From NCBI GenBank assembly GCA_038326995.1, contig JBBQKP010000039.1:1-21026 (forward strand): a DNA stretch of 21,026 nucleotides, read 5' to 3'. Below are positions 6,950 through 13,484 of this stretch, piece after piece. Within the stretch, counting starts at the first letter, position 1. Each line of letters begins with the position of its first letter. The notes under the pieces were generated by a model. The model was not told the DNA's origin. It worked only from the letters and a program-made list of their open reading frames with translations, and searched no databases. A program made the position numbers and the translations under genes. This stretch comes from JBBQKP01 sp038326995. Lineage in GTDB: Bacteria; Planctomycetota; Phycisphaerae; Tepidisphaerales; Tepidisphaeraceae.

Positions 6950-7699
6950 ATGGAAGACGCAACCCGCCTGCACATTCGTGTCTCGCCCACTCCCGCGACT
7001 GTCGTCGAAGAGGCCGCGAATATGATCGTCGCGTGCGCCAATGAATGCGTGAAAGAGGGCACTTTGTTCAGCCTTTTTCTTTCGGGCGGAAGCACTCCCA
7101 AGGCGCTTTACGAACTGCTCTCAAGCCCCGCATATCTGTCGCAGATCGATTGGCGTGGCGTGCAGCTTTTCTTTGGCGATGAGCGGTGCGTCGCAATCGA
7201 TTCGCCGCTCTCGAACTATGCGATGGCGAAGTCGGCGCTGATCGATAACGTGCCGATCCCGGCCGACAATGTGTATCGCATGAAGGGCGAGCTCGACCCG
7301 CAGCAGGCCGCCAAAGAATACGGCGAACTGCTTCGCGATCAGTTCCAGGACGGCGGGCCCGATGTCCTGCTGCTGGGCATGGGCGACGACGGGCACACGG
7401 CCTCGCTGTTCCCCAATACTTCTGCACTCGACGAACCAAAGCATCGCTGCGTCGCGAATTACGCCCCGTTCGATTACATCCCCGCGGGCACGAATTGGCG
7501 CATCACGCTGACCTATCCGTTCATCAACCAGTCGCGGCGAGTGGTGATTATGGTCACGGGTAAGTCGAAGCAAAAACGAATGTCAGAAGTGCTGGAAGGC
7601 CCACGCGACATCAGGCGGCTGCCCATTCAGGGCGTCAAGCCCGTCGGCGATGTGTTCTGGATGATCGACGCCGACGCGGCGGGAATGTTCGAGGAGTAA
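6950..7699 (+). CDS. pgl: 6-phosphogluconolactonase
   Basis: A 249-residue cytoplasmic enzyme of the DevB/SOL type. It hydrolyses 6-phosphogluconolactone to 6-phosphogluconate in the oxidative pentose phosphate pathway. The family motifs are in order: the phosphate-binding loop LFLSGGSTPKALYELL (about residues 43-58), FFGDERCV with SNYAMAK, and LLLGMGDDGHTASLFP (about 140-155), which carries the catalytic acid and histidine. The C-terminal part has VTGKSK and LPIQGVKP, where glucosamine-6-phosphate deaminases differ, so the assignment to lactonase is firm. Length is typical. Glucose-6-phosphate isomerase lies 11 kb away on the other strand, and no zwf or gnd is in the window. The gap to uppS is 79 bp. 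Confidence 0.93.
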   Translation: MEDATRLHIRVSPTPATVVEEAANMIVACANECVKEGTLFSLFLSGGSTPKALYELLSSPAYLSQIDWRGVQLFFGDERCVAIDSPLSNYAMAKSALIDNVPIPADNVYRMKGELDPQQAAKEYGELLRDQFQDGGPDVLLLGMGDDGHTASLFPNTSALDEPKHRCVANYAPFDYIPAGTNWRITLTYPFINQSRRVVIMVTGKSKQKRMSEVLEGPRDIRRLPIQGVKPVGDVFWMIDADAAGMFEE

Positions 7700-7778
7700 A
7701 GCATCGATCGGAGAGTGAGGTTCTGCGATCAAACACGATGAAAGACCAGCGAACCCTTCCCATGGCCAACGGCTGTAC

Positions 7779-7784
7779 TATGAT
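7779..7784 (+). promoter_or_regulatory. Candidate -10 element of the flavin reductase gene
   Basis: TATGAT ends nine bases before the ATG at 7794. An overlapping TACTAT (7776-7781) ends twelve bases before it. No Shine-Dalgarno sequence is seen, so the transcript would be leaderless or nearly so. Confidence 0.4.
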
Positions 7785-7793
7785 CCTCGGCCC

Positions 7794-8813
7794 ATGCACC
7801 ATCAGACACCTTCCGCAGAAATGAACGCGATCGCAGACCTGGCCGTTATTGGCGGCGGGCCTGTCGGCCTGTATGCCGCGTTCTACGCCGGTCTTCGGCA
7901 AATGTCGGTCAAGATTCTCGATTCGCTCGAAGAACTCGGCGGGCAGCTTACGGCGCTGTATCCCGAAAAATATATCTACGACGTCGCGGGCTTTCCCAAG
8001 ATTTTCGCCAAGGAACTCGTGACGGGCCTTGTCGAGCAGGGCCTGCAGTTCGGTGCGCTTCCGTGTCTGGGCGAGCAGGTCAAGACGCTCACGCTCGTGC
8101 CCGCGGCCGGGCTCGAACCCGAACATTACGTCATCGGCACGAACCGCCAGTCGCACCGCGCAAGGCTGATTTGCATCTGTGCGGGCGTGGGCAGCTTTAC
8201 GCCCAGGTCGCTGCCGATCGAAAACGCCGAGCAGTGGATCGGCAAAGGGTTGAGTTACTTCGTCAAACGCGTCGAAGACTTTCGCGACAAGAAAGTCCTG
8301 CTCGTGGGCGGCGGCGATAGTGCTGTCGACTGGGCGAATATGCTAGCGCCGATCACGGCAGAGCAGACGCTTATTCATCGACGCGACAAGTTTCGCGCCC
8401 ACGAGGACAGCGTGGTCAAGATGGGTCACACGCGGACGCGCGTGATGCTCTGGCATGAGATCAAACGAATCGAAGGCGACGGCAAGATCGAGCGCGCGGT
8501 CGTCTATGACAACCGCACTCAGGAGGAGACGACCATCGAGTGTGATGCGGTGGTTTCAAACCTGGGATTCGTAAACACGCTCGGGCCGATCAAGGACTGG
8601 GGCCTTGCGATTGAGAAGAACAGCATCGTGGTGGACCGATTGATGCGGACGAATCAGCCCGGCATTTTCAGTGCGGGCGACATCTGCACGTACGAGGGAA
8701 AGTTGAAGCTGATTGCGACGGGCTTCGCCGAGGCGGCGACCGCGGTCAACTTCGGCAAGACGCTCATCGACCCTGCCGCGAAGTTGTTCCCGGGCCACAG
8801 CAGCGAGCGGTAA
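7794..8813 (+). CDS. Ferredoxin/flavodoxin-NADP+ reductase, thioredoxin-reductase-like type
   Basis: A 339-residue FAD/NADPH flavoprotein. The FAD dinucleotide-binding motif IGGGPVGLYAAFYAG is at about residues 19-33 and is followed by ELGGQLTALYPEKYIYDVAGFP. The NADPH motif VLLVGGGDSAVDWANML is near the middle. The CxxC redox pair of thioredoxin reductases is absent; CICAGVGSF occupies the strand before the NADP domain. The C terminus GDICTYEGKLKLIATGFAEA, then FPGHSSE, is characteristic of the YumC-type ferredoxin-NADP+ reductases found in Bacillus, Chlorobium and many other bacteria. The role is electron exchange between NADPH and ferredoxin or flavodoxin. Start 7794 is nearest the candidate promoter, but ATG 7821 would also give a complete FAD domain. 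It is a distant relative of the TrxB at the window start. Confidence 0.87.
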   Translation: MHHQTPSAEMNAIADLAVIGGGPVGLYAAFYAGLRQMSVKILDSLEELGGQLTALYPEKYIYDVAGFPKIFAKELVTGLVEQGLQFGALPCLGEQVKTLTLVPAAGLEPEHYVIGTNRQSHRARLICICAGVGSFTPRSLPIENAEQWIGKGLSYFVKRVEDFRDKKVLLVGGGDSAVDWANMLAPITAEQTLIHRRDKFRAHEDSVVKMGHTRTRVMLWHEIKRIEGDGKIERAVVYDNRTQEETTIECDAVVSNLGFVNTLGPIKDWGLAIEKNSIVVDRLMRTNQPGIFSAGDICTYEGKLKLIATGFAEAATAVNFGKTLIDPAAKLFPGHSSER

Positions 8814-8846
8814 GTCGCTAAGGAAATTGACTGAAAAAGTTATTTC

Positions 8847-8941
8847 GGGTGGCACGTTTTGTGTACCCGCAAAAAATGCGGCTGGGTGTGCGCTTGGGCC
8901 GATGTCACGAACACGCTCTGGAGGACCAGAACGTGGCGCCC
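8847..8941. repeat. Palindromic repeat, copy A
   Basis: A 95-bp element beginning GGGTGGCACGTTTTGTGTAC and ending ACCAGAACGTGGCGCCC, so the ends are imperfect inverted repeats. Copy B shares both ends and internal blocks such as CGCAAAAA, GGGCCGA and CTCTGGAG. The interior is diverged and shows no coding potential. The structure recalls REP/REPIN or MITE-like repeats. Confidence 0.7.
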
Positions 8942-8966
8942 GGCGCTGGGCCGTTCACGCCGTTCT

Positions 8967-9033
8967 GGACCGTCCGTCAGGACATCGCATTTCCACTTAG
9001 AATGCGGAAAGAAAATGTCCTCCCGGACGGGCC
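8967..9033. repeat. Long imperfect stem-loop between repeat copies A and B
   Basis: GGACCGTCCGTCAGGACAT (8967-8985) pairs with 9015-9033 at 16 of 19 positions. A smaller inner stem, CGCATT with AATGCG, lies inside the loop. It is distinct in sequence from the flanking GGGTGGCAC repeats. No T-tract follows on either strand. Confidence 0.6.
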
Positions 9034-9072
9034 GGAGGAGAATTCATACAAAATTCTGTACAGCAAATCGCC

Positions 9073-9179
9073 GGGTCGCACGTTTTGTGTACTCGCAAAA
9101 AGTGTGGGTGGTAGTGCGGGTCGGCGTGCGGGTGGGCCGACGTCGCGGAAAAGCTCTGGAGTACCAGAACGTGGCACCC
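9073..9179. repeat. Palindromic repeat, copy B
   Basis: A 107-bp relative of copy A. It begins GGGTCGCACGTTTTGTGTAC and ends GTACCAGAACGTGGCACCC; the reverse complement of the end matches the start at most positions. Same orientation as copy A, with a longer GTGCGGGT-rich interior. Confidence 0.7.
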
Positions 9180-9220
9180 AAACTGTGAGATTGCTCAAGA
9201 TGCAGCCGCCTGGCGATCGA

Positions 9221-10030
9221 CTAGTCGGCTTTCGCCGGCGTTTCGATACCGAGGAGTTCGACCTCGAAGACGAGGGTTGCACCGGGCGGGATGGGTCCGC
9301 CCGGGCGTGGGTTGTCGCCGTAGGCGAGATCAGACGGGATGACGAGTCGCGCCTTGCCGCCGACCTTGATGAGCTGGACGCCTTCGGTCCAGCCCGGGAT
9401 GACTTCGTTGAGGGCGAAGGAAATCGGCTCGCCGCGATCGACGGAGGAGTCGAATTTCGTGCCGTCGATGAGTGTGCCGGTGTAGTGGACTTTTACGACG
9501 TCGGTGGCCTTGGGGTTGGGGCCTGTGCCTTCGGTGATGGTTTGAATCTGCAGACCCGAAGCGGTGGTGGTGACGCCCGGAAGCTTCGCATTTTCTTCGG
9601 CGAACTTCGCGCCGGCGGTCTTGGTCGCGGAGGCGACGTCCTGCTGAACGGCGGCCTGCTTGGCCATGACTTCCCGCTCGACCTGCGCCATCGCCGCCTG
9701 TAGTTGTTCTTCGGTAATCTGGCTGGGCTTACCTTCGAGTGCGTCAGACAGGCCTCGCTTGAGTTCGTCGGTGTCGATTCCAATGGGGGCCGATTTCATC
9801 TGCAGGCCGATGTTGTGCCCGATTCCGTATGACGCGATTTTGTAGATCGACTGGGTTGTCGGCGCGGTCGTGGGGTCAGTCATGGGGTCAGTCGTGGGGT
9901 CAGTCGTAGGGGCGGTGGTTGGCGCATCTGATTCCTCTGCGTGCGAAGAGCGAACCGACAGCGTCGCGATCGCAGCCAGGGCAGAGGTGACAAGGGCGAG
10001 CGACAAAACCGGTGAGATGGATGATTTCAT
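9221..10030 (-). CDS. Exported FKBP-type peptidyl-prolyl cis-trans isomerase (FkpA/Mip-like)
   Basis: A 269-residue periplasmic folding catalyst. Residues 1-31 form a signal peptide (MKSS, hydrophobic core, ending SSHA before EES). A Thr/Pro/Asp linker of four-residue units (TTDP, TTDPM, TTAP) follows. Next is an N-terminal dimerisation-type domain with YGIGHNIGLQMKSAPIGID and an alpha-helical part rich in Gln, Ala and Glu, as in FkpA and Mip. The C-terminal FKBP domain starts at TTASGLQIQTITEGTG and contains VKVHYTGTLIDGTKFDSS, ALNEVIPGWTEGVQLIKVGG, and LAYGDNPRPGGPIPPGATLVFEVELL. These are the conserved active-site segments. A longer upstream frame exists, but only ATG at 10028-10030 places the signal peptide at the N terminus. 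TATAGG lies six bases upstream. It converges on the flavin reductase gene. Confidence 0.92.
   Translation of the reverse strand: MKSSISPVLSLALVTSALAAIATLSVRSSHAEESDAPTTAPTTDPTTDPMTDPTTAPTTQSIYKIASYGIGHNIGLQMKSAPIGIDTDELKRGLSDALEGKPSQITEEQLQAAMAQVEREVMAKQAAVQQDVASATKTAGAKFAEENAKLPGVTTTASGLQIQTITEGTGPNPKATDVVKVHYTGTLIDGTKFDSSVDRGEPISFALNEVIPGWTEGVQLIKVGGKARLVIPSDLAYGDNPRPGGPIPPGATLVFEVELLGIETPAKAD
9867..9914. repeat. 12-bp tandem repeat in the FKBP gene linker
   Basis: Four consecutive 12-bp units based on GTCGTGGGGTCA (plus strand). The first and third are identical, the second differs at one base, and the fourth is diverged. They encode Thr-Asp-Pro-Thr type repeats on the minus strand, just after the signal peptide, so copy-number change would only alter linker length. 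Confidence 0.8.
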
Positions 10031-10181
10031 GAAATACCTATAGATGGCGAGGGAAAAAGTTTCAGTCCGTTTCTGCCGAGACGGTCGAGCAGGCACCCGC
10101 CTGTTCGGTCGACGTAAGCCCGCGATGCGAACTTGACGTGGAGAGTATGCACCTGAATAAGCCAACGTCCAGTTCGTGGGC

Positions 10182-10211
10182 TAGTTGTTCTCCTTATAGT
10201 AAGAGCAACTA
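10182..10211. other. Imperfect inverted repeat between FKBP and DUF4058 genes
   Basis: TAGTTG (10182-10187) pairs with CAACTA (10206-10211), and CTC (10190-10192) pairs with GAG (10203-10205), giving nine pairs with a two-base bulge. It lies 15 bp past the DUF4058 stop codon, so a terminator or operator role is possible. No T-tract is obvious. The rest of the 195-bp gap 10031-10225 shows nothing recognisable except the FKBP upstream region. Confidence 0.35.
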
Positions 10212-10225
10212 TATGGGTGGCTACG

Positions 10226-11032
10226 TCATGCTTTGGCGAGAAGTTGGCGAGCGTACTGTGTGTCAACATCGGAAAGGGGCGGATCGAGCGGCCTGTCGTA
10301 TCTTGTCGGATACCGGCCCGTTGCCACCACTCGATCCATCAGAGGCTGAAGCTTGAGTCGGACGATCGGGTCGGTCTTACGGAGCGGCAAAGTGATTGTT
10401 GGAATCGGCTTGTTGAGCTGCACGGGATAAATGCGATACACATCTTGCCGGCCGGCAGGGCGAATGCTGATGAGATAAGGAGCGACGACCTTCGCCTGAG
10501 CCAGGCTAGGATCGAGTCGGTCGTCGGGGCGTCTGCCTCTTCGTACCAGGTCGATCTCGACAATGTTGACTTCGCCTTCGATCAGTTCGTTTCGCTTGGT
10601 GAGATAGTCGTCACGATCTCTGCCAACGAGTTTGTTGGAGGGGCTAAGCAACTCAATGACGGTGATGACTTTGGCGCCCGTGCGGTCGGTGATTTGAATG
10701 TTCCACGTACGAACCGGGCCGCCGAGGTATGTGAATTCCAAGGCCTCGTCCCGGTCGGCTTGGGCGTTCACTTGCTCTAACAAAGCCACGCTCGCCGTAT
10801 CGGAAGAAGCGGGCGATTGCTGCAACTCGGCCACAAAGATGTCGGGAAACCGTGTGGATGCTGGAGGTTCCGAAGGTGCCCCGATGGCTACGCGTTCGGT
10901 CATGTCTGCGCGGAGGTCTTCTGGGAGCAACTGCGTGTTGAGTTCTTCCTTGACGTATGCGAGCAGCGTGTTGTGCACGCTGGGCCAGAATTCTTCGAGA
11001 TAGGGATCCATGCCTGGGAACGGGCTTCGCAT
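10226..11032 (-). CDS. DUF4058 family protein, function unknown
   Basis: A 268-residue cytoplasmic protein starting MRSPFPGMDPYLEEFWPSVH, the hallmark N terminus of DUF4058 proteins, which are common in cyanobacteria and planctomycetes. No biochemical function is established as far as I know. The middle carries RFPDIFVAEL, then VITVIELLSPSNKLVGRDRDDY, then EVNIVEIDLVRRG. This PD..., E-x-LSPSNK and strand-helix-strand order resembles the PD-(D/E)XK fold seen in Uma2-like proteins, but this is only pattern resemblance. No signal peptide or membrane segment is seen. The frame is open far upstream across panC repeats on the other strand. The start chosen matches the family and has TATACT six bases upstream. 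It is divergent from panC. Confidence 0.8.
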   Translation of the reverse strand: MRSPFPGMDPYLEEFWPSVHNTLLAYVKEELNTQLLPEDLRADMTERVAIGAPSEPPASTRFPDIFVAELQQSPASSDTASVALLEQVNAQADRDEALEFTYLGGPVRTWNIQITDRTGAKVITVIELLSPSNKLVGRDRDDYLTKRNELIEGEVNIVEIDLVRRGRRPDDRLDPSLAQAKVVAPYLISIRPAGRQDVYRIYPVQLNKPIPTITLPLRKTDPIVRLKLQPLMDRVVATGRYPTRYDRPLDPPLSDVDTQYARQLLAKA

Positions 11033-11038
11033 GACTGA

Positions 11039-11044
11039 AGTATA
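11039..11044 (-). promoter_or_regulatory. Candidate -10 element of the DUF4058 gene
   Basis: On the minus strand this reads TATACT, six bases before the ATG, with no Shine-Dalgarno sequence. The same hexamer occurs facing the other way before panC, 72 bp further on. Confidence 0.5.
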
Positions 11045-11116
11045 GCGTTTCTGCCTTGACCCGTCAGCCGTTTGTTTGCGACGATCGGCCGGGCTGGTCC
11101 ACGCGTTCTGTGGGCC

Positions 11117-11122
11117 TATACT
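11117..11122 (+). promoter_or_regulatory. Candidate -10 element of panC (leaderless start)
   Basis: TATACT ends six bases before the panC ATG at 11129. This would place the transcript start on or next to the start codon. No good -35 is seen at 16-18 bases. Confidence 0.5.
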
Positions 11123-11128
11123 GAGTTG

Positions 11129-12100
11129 ATGCGTGTCGTGCGAAGTGTCGAAGAACTGAAGAACTGGCGTGCGTCGATTGGGCGCGAGGGTGGGCGCGAG
11201 GGTGGGCGCGAGGGTAACCGCGAGGGTGGGCATGAGGGTGAGCATAAACTGGGGCGTGACGTGGGGCGTGACGTGGGGCGTGACGTGGGGCGTGTCGCGT
11301 TCGTGCCGACAATGGGCGCGCTGCATGCCGGGCACGTGTCACTCATCCACGAAGCCAGGCGGCTCGCGTCGTCGGTGGTCGTCAGCATTTTTGTGAACCC
11401 GACGCAGTTCGCCCCGCACGAGGATTTGTCGAAATACCCCAGGCCGATCGATGCAGACCTGCGTCAGTGCGAAGAAGCGGGGGTGGACGCCGTCTTCGTG
11501 CCTGATGTCGAGACGATTTATCCGAAGGATCGAGTGGCGGTTCAGCTCGAAGTCCCCGAGCTCGCCAGGCAATGGGAAGGATCGCGACGGCCCACCCATT
11601 TCGCGGGCGTTTCCCTGGTCGTCGCCAAACTGTTCAATATGGTCAGACCCGATTTTGCCTGTTTCGGCGAGAAGGATTTTCAACAGCTTGCGGTGATTCG
11701 CGCCATGACCAAAGGCCTTGATTTCGACATCAACATCGTGGGCTGTCCGATCGTGCGCGAGCCCGACGGCCTGGCGATGAGCAGCCGCAACGTTTACTTG
11801 ACCCCCGCCCAGAGGACGCGAGCGAGGTCGATCAGCCGAGCCCTTTTTGCCGCGAGGGATATTGCAAGAAATAGTGCGGTTGACCCGCGTCAGTTGGAAG
11901 AATTCGCCCGCGCGAAAATCGAAAATATTGAAACGACAACCGATCCGCAGGAACGCGAAATCGAAGTCAAAATTGACTATCTGAGCGTCGTCAACATCGA
12001 CACGCTCGAGGCAGCATCAGACCTTTCGCAGCCCCGGCAAATGATCACGACCGTCCGTGTCGGCAAAACGTACCTTCTGGACAATGTTCGGCTGGGCTGA
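11129..12100 (+). CDS. panC: Pantothenate synthetase with a tandem-repeat insertion
   Basis: A 323-residue cytoplasmic enzyme that joins pantoate and beta-alanine using ATP, forming pantothenate for coenzyme A. After MRVVRSVEELKNWRASI, residues 18-57 are ten four-residue repeats (GREG, then GRDV types). The regular enzyme then resumes with VAFVPTMGALHAGH, which holds the HxGH nucleotide motif. SIFVNPTQFAPHEDLSKYPR, FGEKDFQQL and AMSSRN (KMSKS-like) are all present, so catalysis should be intact. The family is normally about 280 residues; the 40-residue repeat accounts for the excess. It sits where other PanC proteins have a short loop between the first helix and the first core strand. An ATG-less extension upstream is possible in frame. 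Start 11129 fits the family and the -10 position. Confidence 0.93.
   Translation: MRVVRSVEELKNWRASIGREGGREGGREGNREGGHEGEHKLGRDVGRDVGRDVGRVAFVPTMGALHAGHVSLIHEARRLASSVVVSIFVNPTQFAPHEDLSKYPRPIDADLRQCEEAGVDAVFVPDVETIYPKDRVAVQLEVPELARQWEGSRRPTHFAGVSLVVAKLFNMVRPDFACFGEKDFQQLAVIRAMTKGLDFDINIVGCPIVREPDGLAMSSRNVYLTPAQRTRARSISRALFAARDIARNSAVDPRQLEEFARAKIENIETTTDPQEREIEVKIDYLSVVNIDTLEAASDLSQPRQMITTVRVGKTYLLDNVRLG
11180..11299. repeat. 12-bp minisatellite inside panC
   Basis: Ten in-frame 12-bp units. The first three are identical (GGGCGCGAGGGT), followed by three diverged units. Then come three identical GGGCGTGACGTG units and a degenerate tenth. The period equals four codons, so gain or loss of units keeps the frame. 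The exact identity within the two blocks indicates recent expansion. Confidence 0.93.
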
Positions 12101-12160
12101 AAGTGTGTATCCTTCTGATCCCGTTCGTTCGACAATGTCCAATGATGAAAGGTTCGTGAT

Positions 12161-13426
12161 TTGCCAAAAGCCACTCCAAATCTCAGCGTGCCCCCCGCAC
12201 ACGTCCATCGTTTCTCCAATGGATTGACGCTGCTCGTCGAGCCTATGAAGGGCGTGCGGTCGGCGGCGATGCAGATTCTCGTTCCGGCCGGGTCGATGCA
12301 CGATCTGCCCACGCAGCGCGGCATGTCAAATGTGATCTCCGAGATGACCCTGCGCGGAGCGGGCACACGCGACAGCCGCGAATTGACCAACGCGCTGGAC
12401 CTTTTGGGATTGCAGCGTTCGATGTCGGTGGCCGTCTATCACGCCCGGTACTCCGCTGCCGCGGTCGCTTCGAAGGTTTTGGATTCGATTCCGATTTATG
12501 CCGACATCATGCAACGGCCGCACATGATCGCCGACGACTTCGACGCCTCACGCGATCTCGCCGAGCAGTCTCTCGTCGGCCTGGATGACGACCCGCGAAC
12601 CAAATCGCTGATCTATCTACGAGAAAAACACTGGCCCGCGCCCGAAGGCCTCAACACGATGGGCACCGCAGAAGGGCTCGCCTCGATCACGTTGCCCACC
12701 GCGCTCGAAGCGTTTTCAAACACCTATCACGCGGGCGACACCATCATCGCACTCGCGGGCGATGTGAAAATCGACGACGTCGTCCAGCGCGTCGGCAGCG
12801 AATTCGAATCCTGGAAGACCGGCCCGAAAATTTCAACCTCGGCCGTCTCCAACGGCACCGGCGTCCACTTCATCGAACAGCCCAGCGAGCAGACGCATAT
12901 CGCCATCGCGTACCCGACTTTTCCAGAAATGACCGACGAATATTACATCGCACGCGTCTCGGCAGAAGTGCTGTCGGGCGGCATGTCGGGCAGGCTCTTC
13001 ACCGAGGTGCGCGAGAAGCGCGGCCTGTGTTACAGCGTCGGCGTCAGCTACGGCTCGCTCCGCGGCAGGGCGTCGATGCTCGGCTATGCCGGGACGTCCA
13101 ACGAACGCGCCCAGGCCACCCTCGACTGCTTTCTGGGCGAACTTCGGCGGTTCTCTGACGGCGTGACGCAAGCCGAACTCGACCGCGCCAAGATCGGGCT
13201 GAAGGCCAGCGTGGTGATGTCGGGCGAATCCACCAGCGCGAGAGCGGGCGCGATCGCGAGCGACTTTTTCTTCCTGGGCCGACCAAGGCCGCTTGAAGAA
13301 ATCACCGCCATGATCGACCTGGTGAATCTCGATGACACGAATACGTTCCTGAAGGCAAACCCCGCCGGCCCGTTCACCATCGTCGTGCTCGGTCCGAAAC
13401 CGCTGGAAATTACTGCTTCGATATAG
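12161..13426 (+). CDS. M16B peptidase-like protein, non-catalytic subunit
   Basis: A 421-residue insulinase/pitrilysin-family protein. The zinc motif HxxEH is lost: the segment aligned with HFLEH of the next gene reads NVISE (in RGMSNVISEMTLRG, about residues 54-67). The second half keeps GGMSGRLFTEVREKRGLCYSVG, the conserved Arg/Tyr-containing region that in heterodimeric M16B pairs is supplied by the inactive partner to bind substrate. The start is TTG, chosen because GAAAGG (12147-12152) lies eight bases upstream and the peptide begins near the usual N terminus (VHRFSNGLTLLVEP). It follows panC by 60 bp and precedes the catalytic subunit by 58 bp. No signal peptide is seen, so a cytoplasmic location is likely. 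Confidence 0.85.
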   Translation: MPKATPNLSVPPAHVHRFSNGLTLLVEPMKGVRSAAMQILVPAGSMHDLPTQRGMSNVISEMTLRGAGTRDSRELTNALDLLGLQRSMSVAVYHARYSAAAVASKVLDSIPIYADIMQRPHMIADDFDASRDLAEQSLVGLDDDPRTKSLIYLREKHWPAPEGLNTMGTAEGLASITLPTALEAFSNTYHAGDTIIALAGDVKIDDVVQRVGSEFESWKTGPKISTSAVSNGTGVHFIEQPSEQTHIAIAYPTFPEMTDEYYIARVSAEVLSGGMSGRLFTEVREKRGLCYSVGVSYGSLRGRASMLGYAGTSNERAQATLDCFLGELRRFSDGVTQAELDRAKIGLKASVVMSGESTSARAGAIASDFFFLGRPRPLEEITAMIDLVNLDDTNTFLKANPAGPFTIVVLGPKPLEITASI

Positions 13427-13470
13427 CGTTCAATCGAGTTTCATCAGTCATCACTCGCCACTTCTCAACC

Positions 13471-13476
13471 TAGAAT
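13471..13476 (+). promoter_or_regulatory. Candidate -10 element of the catalytic M16 gene
   Basis: TAGAAT ends eight bases before ATG 13485; no Shine-Dalgarno sequence is present. A weak inverted repeat, CGAGT (13435-13439) with ACTCG (13453-13457), lies near the -35 position. Confidence 0.4.
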
Positions 13477-13484
13477 TCCACCAC

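Larger units (their letters stand above)
8814..9220. repeat. Gene-free region of 407 bp filled with palindromic repeats
   Basis: This gap lies between the convergent flavin reductase and FKBP genes. It has no credible coding frame; the open frames across it run into the antisense of FKBP. It holds two diverged copies of one imperfect palindrome (8847-8941 and 9073-9179) and a separate long stem-loop between them (8967-9033). The hairpins may double as bidirectional transcription stops, although none is followed by a T-tract. Confidence 0.7.

Noticed and set aside
8849..9703. Open frame of 284 codons across the repeats and into the FKBP antisense
   Set aside because: It is pieced together from palindromic repeats and the complement of the FKBP gene, with no coherent protein.
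11180..11299. CRISPR array
   Set aside because: The units are directly adjacent 12-mers without spacers and are translated in frame within panC.
11033..11335. N-terminal extension of the DUF4058 frame with Thr-Pro repeats
   Set aside because: The extension is the complement of the panC minisatellite. DUF4058 proteins start at MRSPFPGMDPYLE, and a promoter-like site lies just before that codon.
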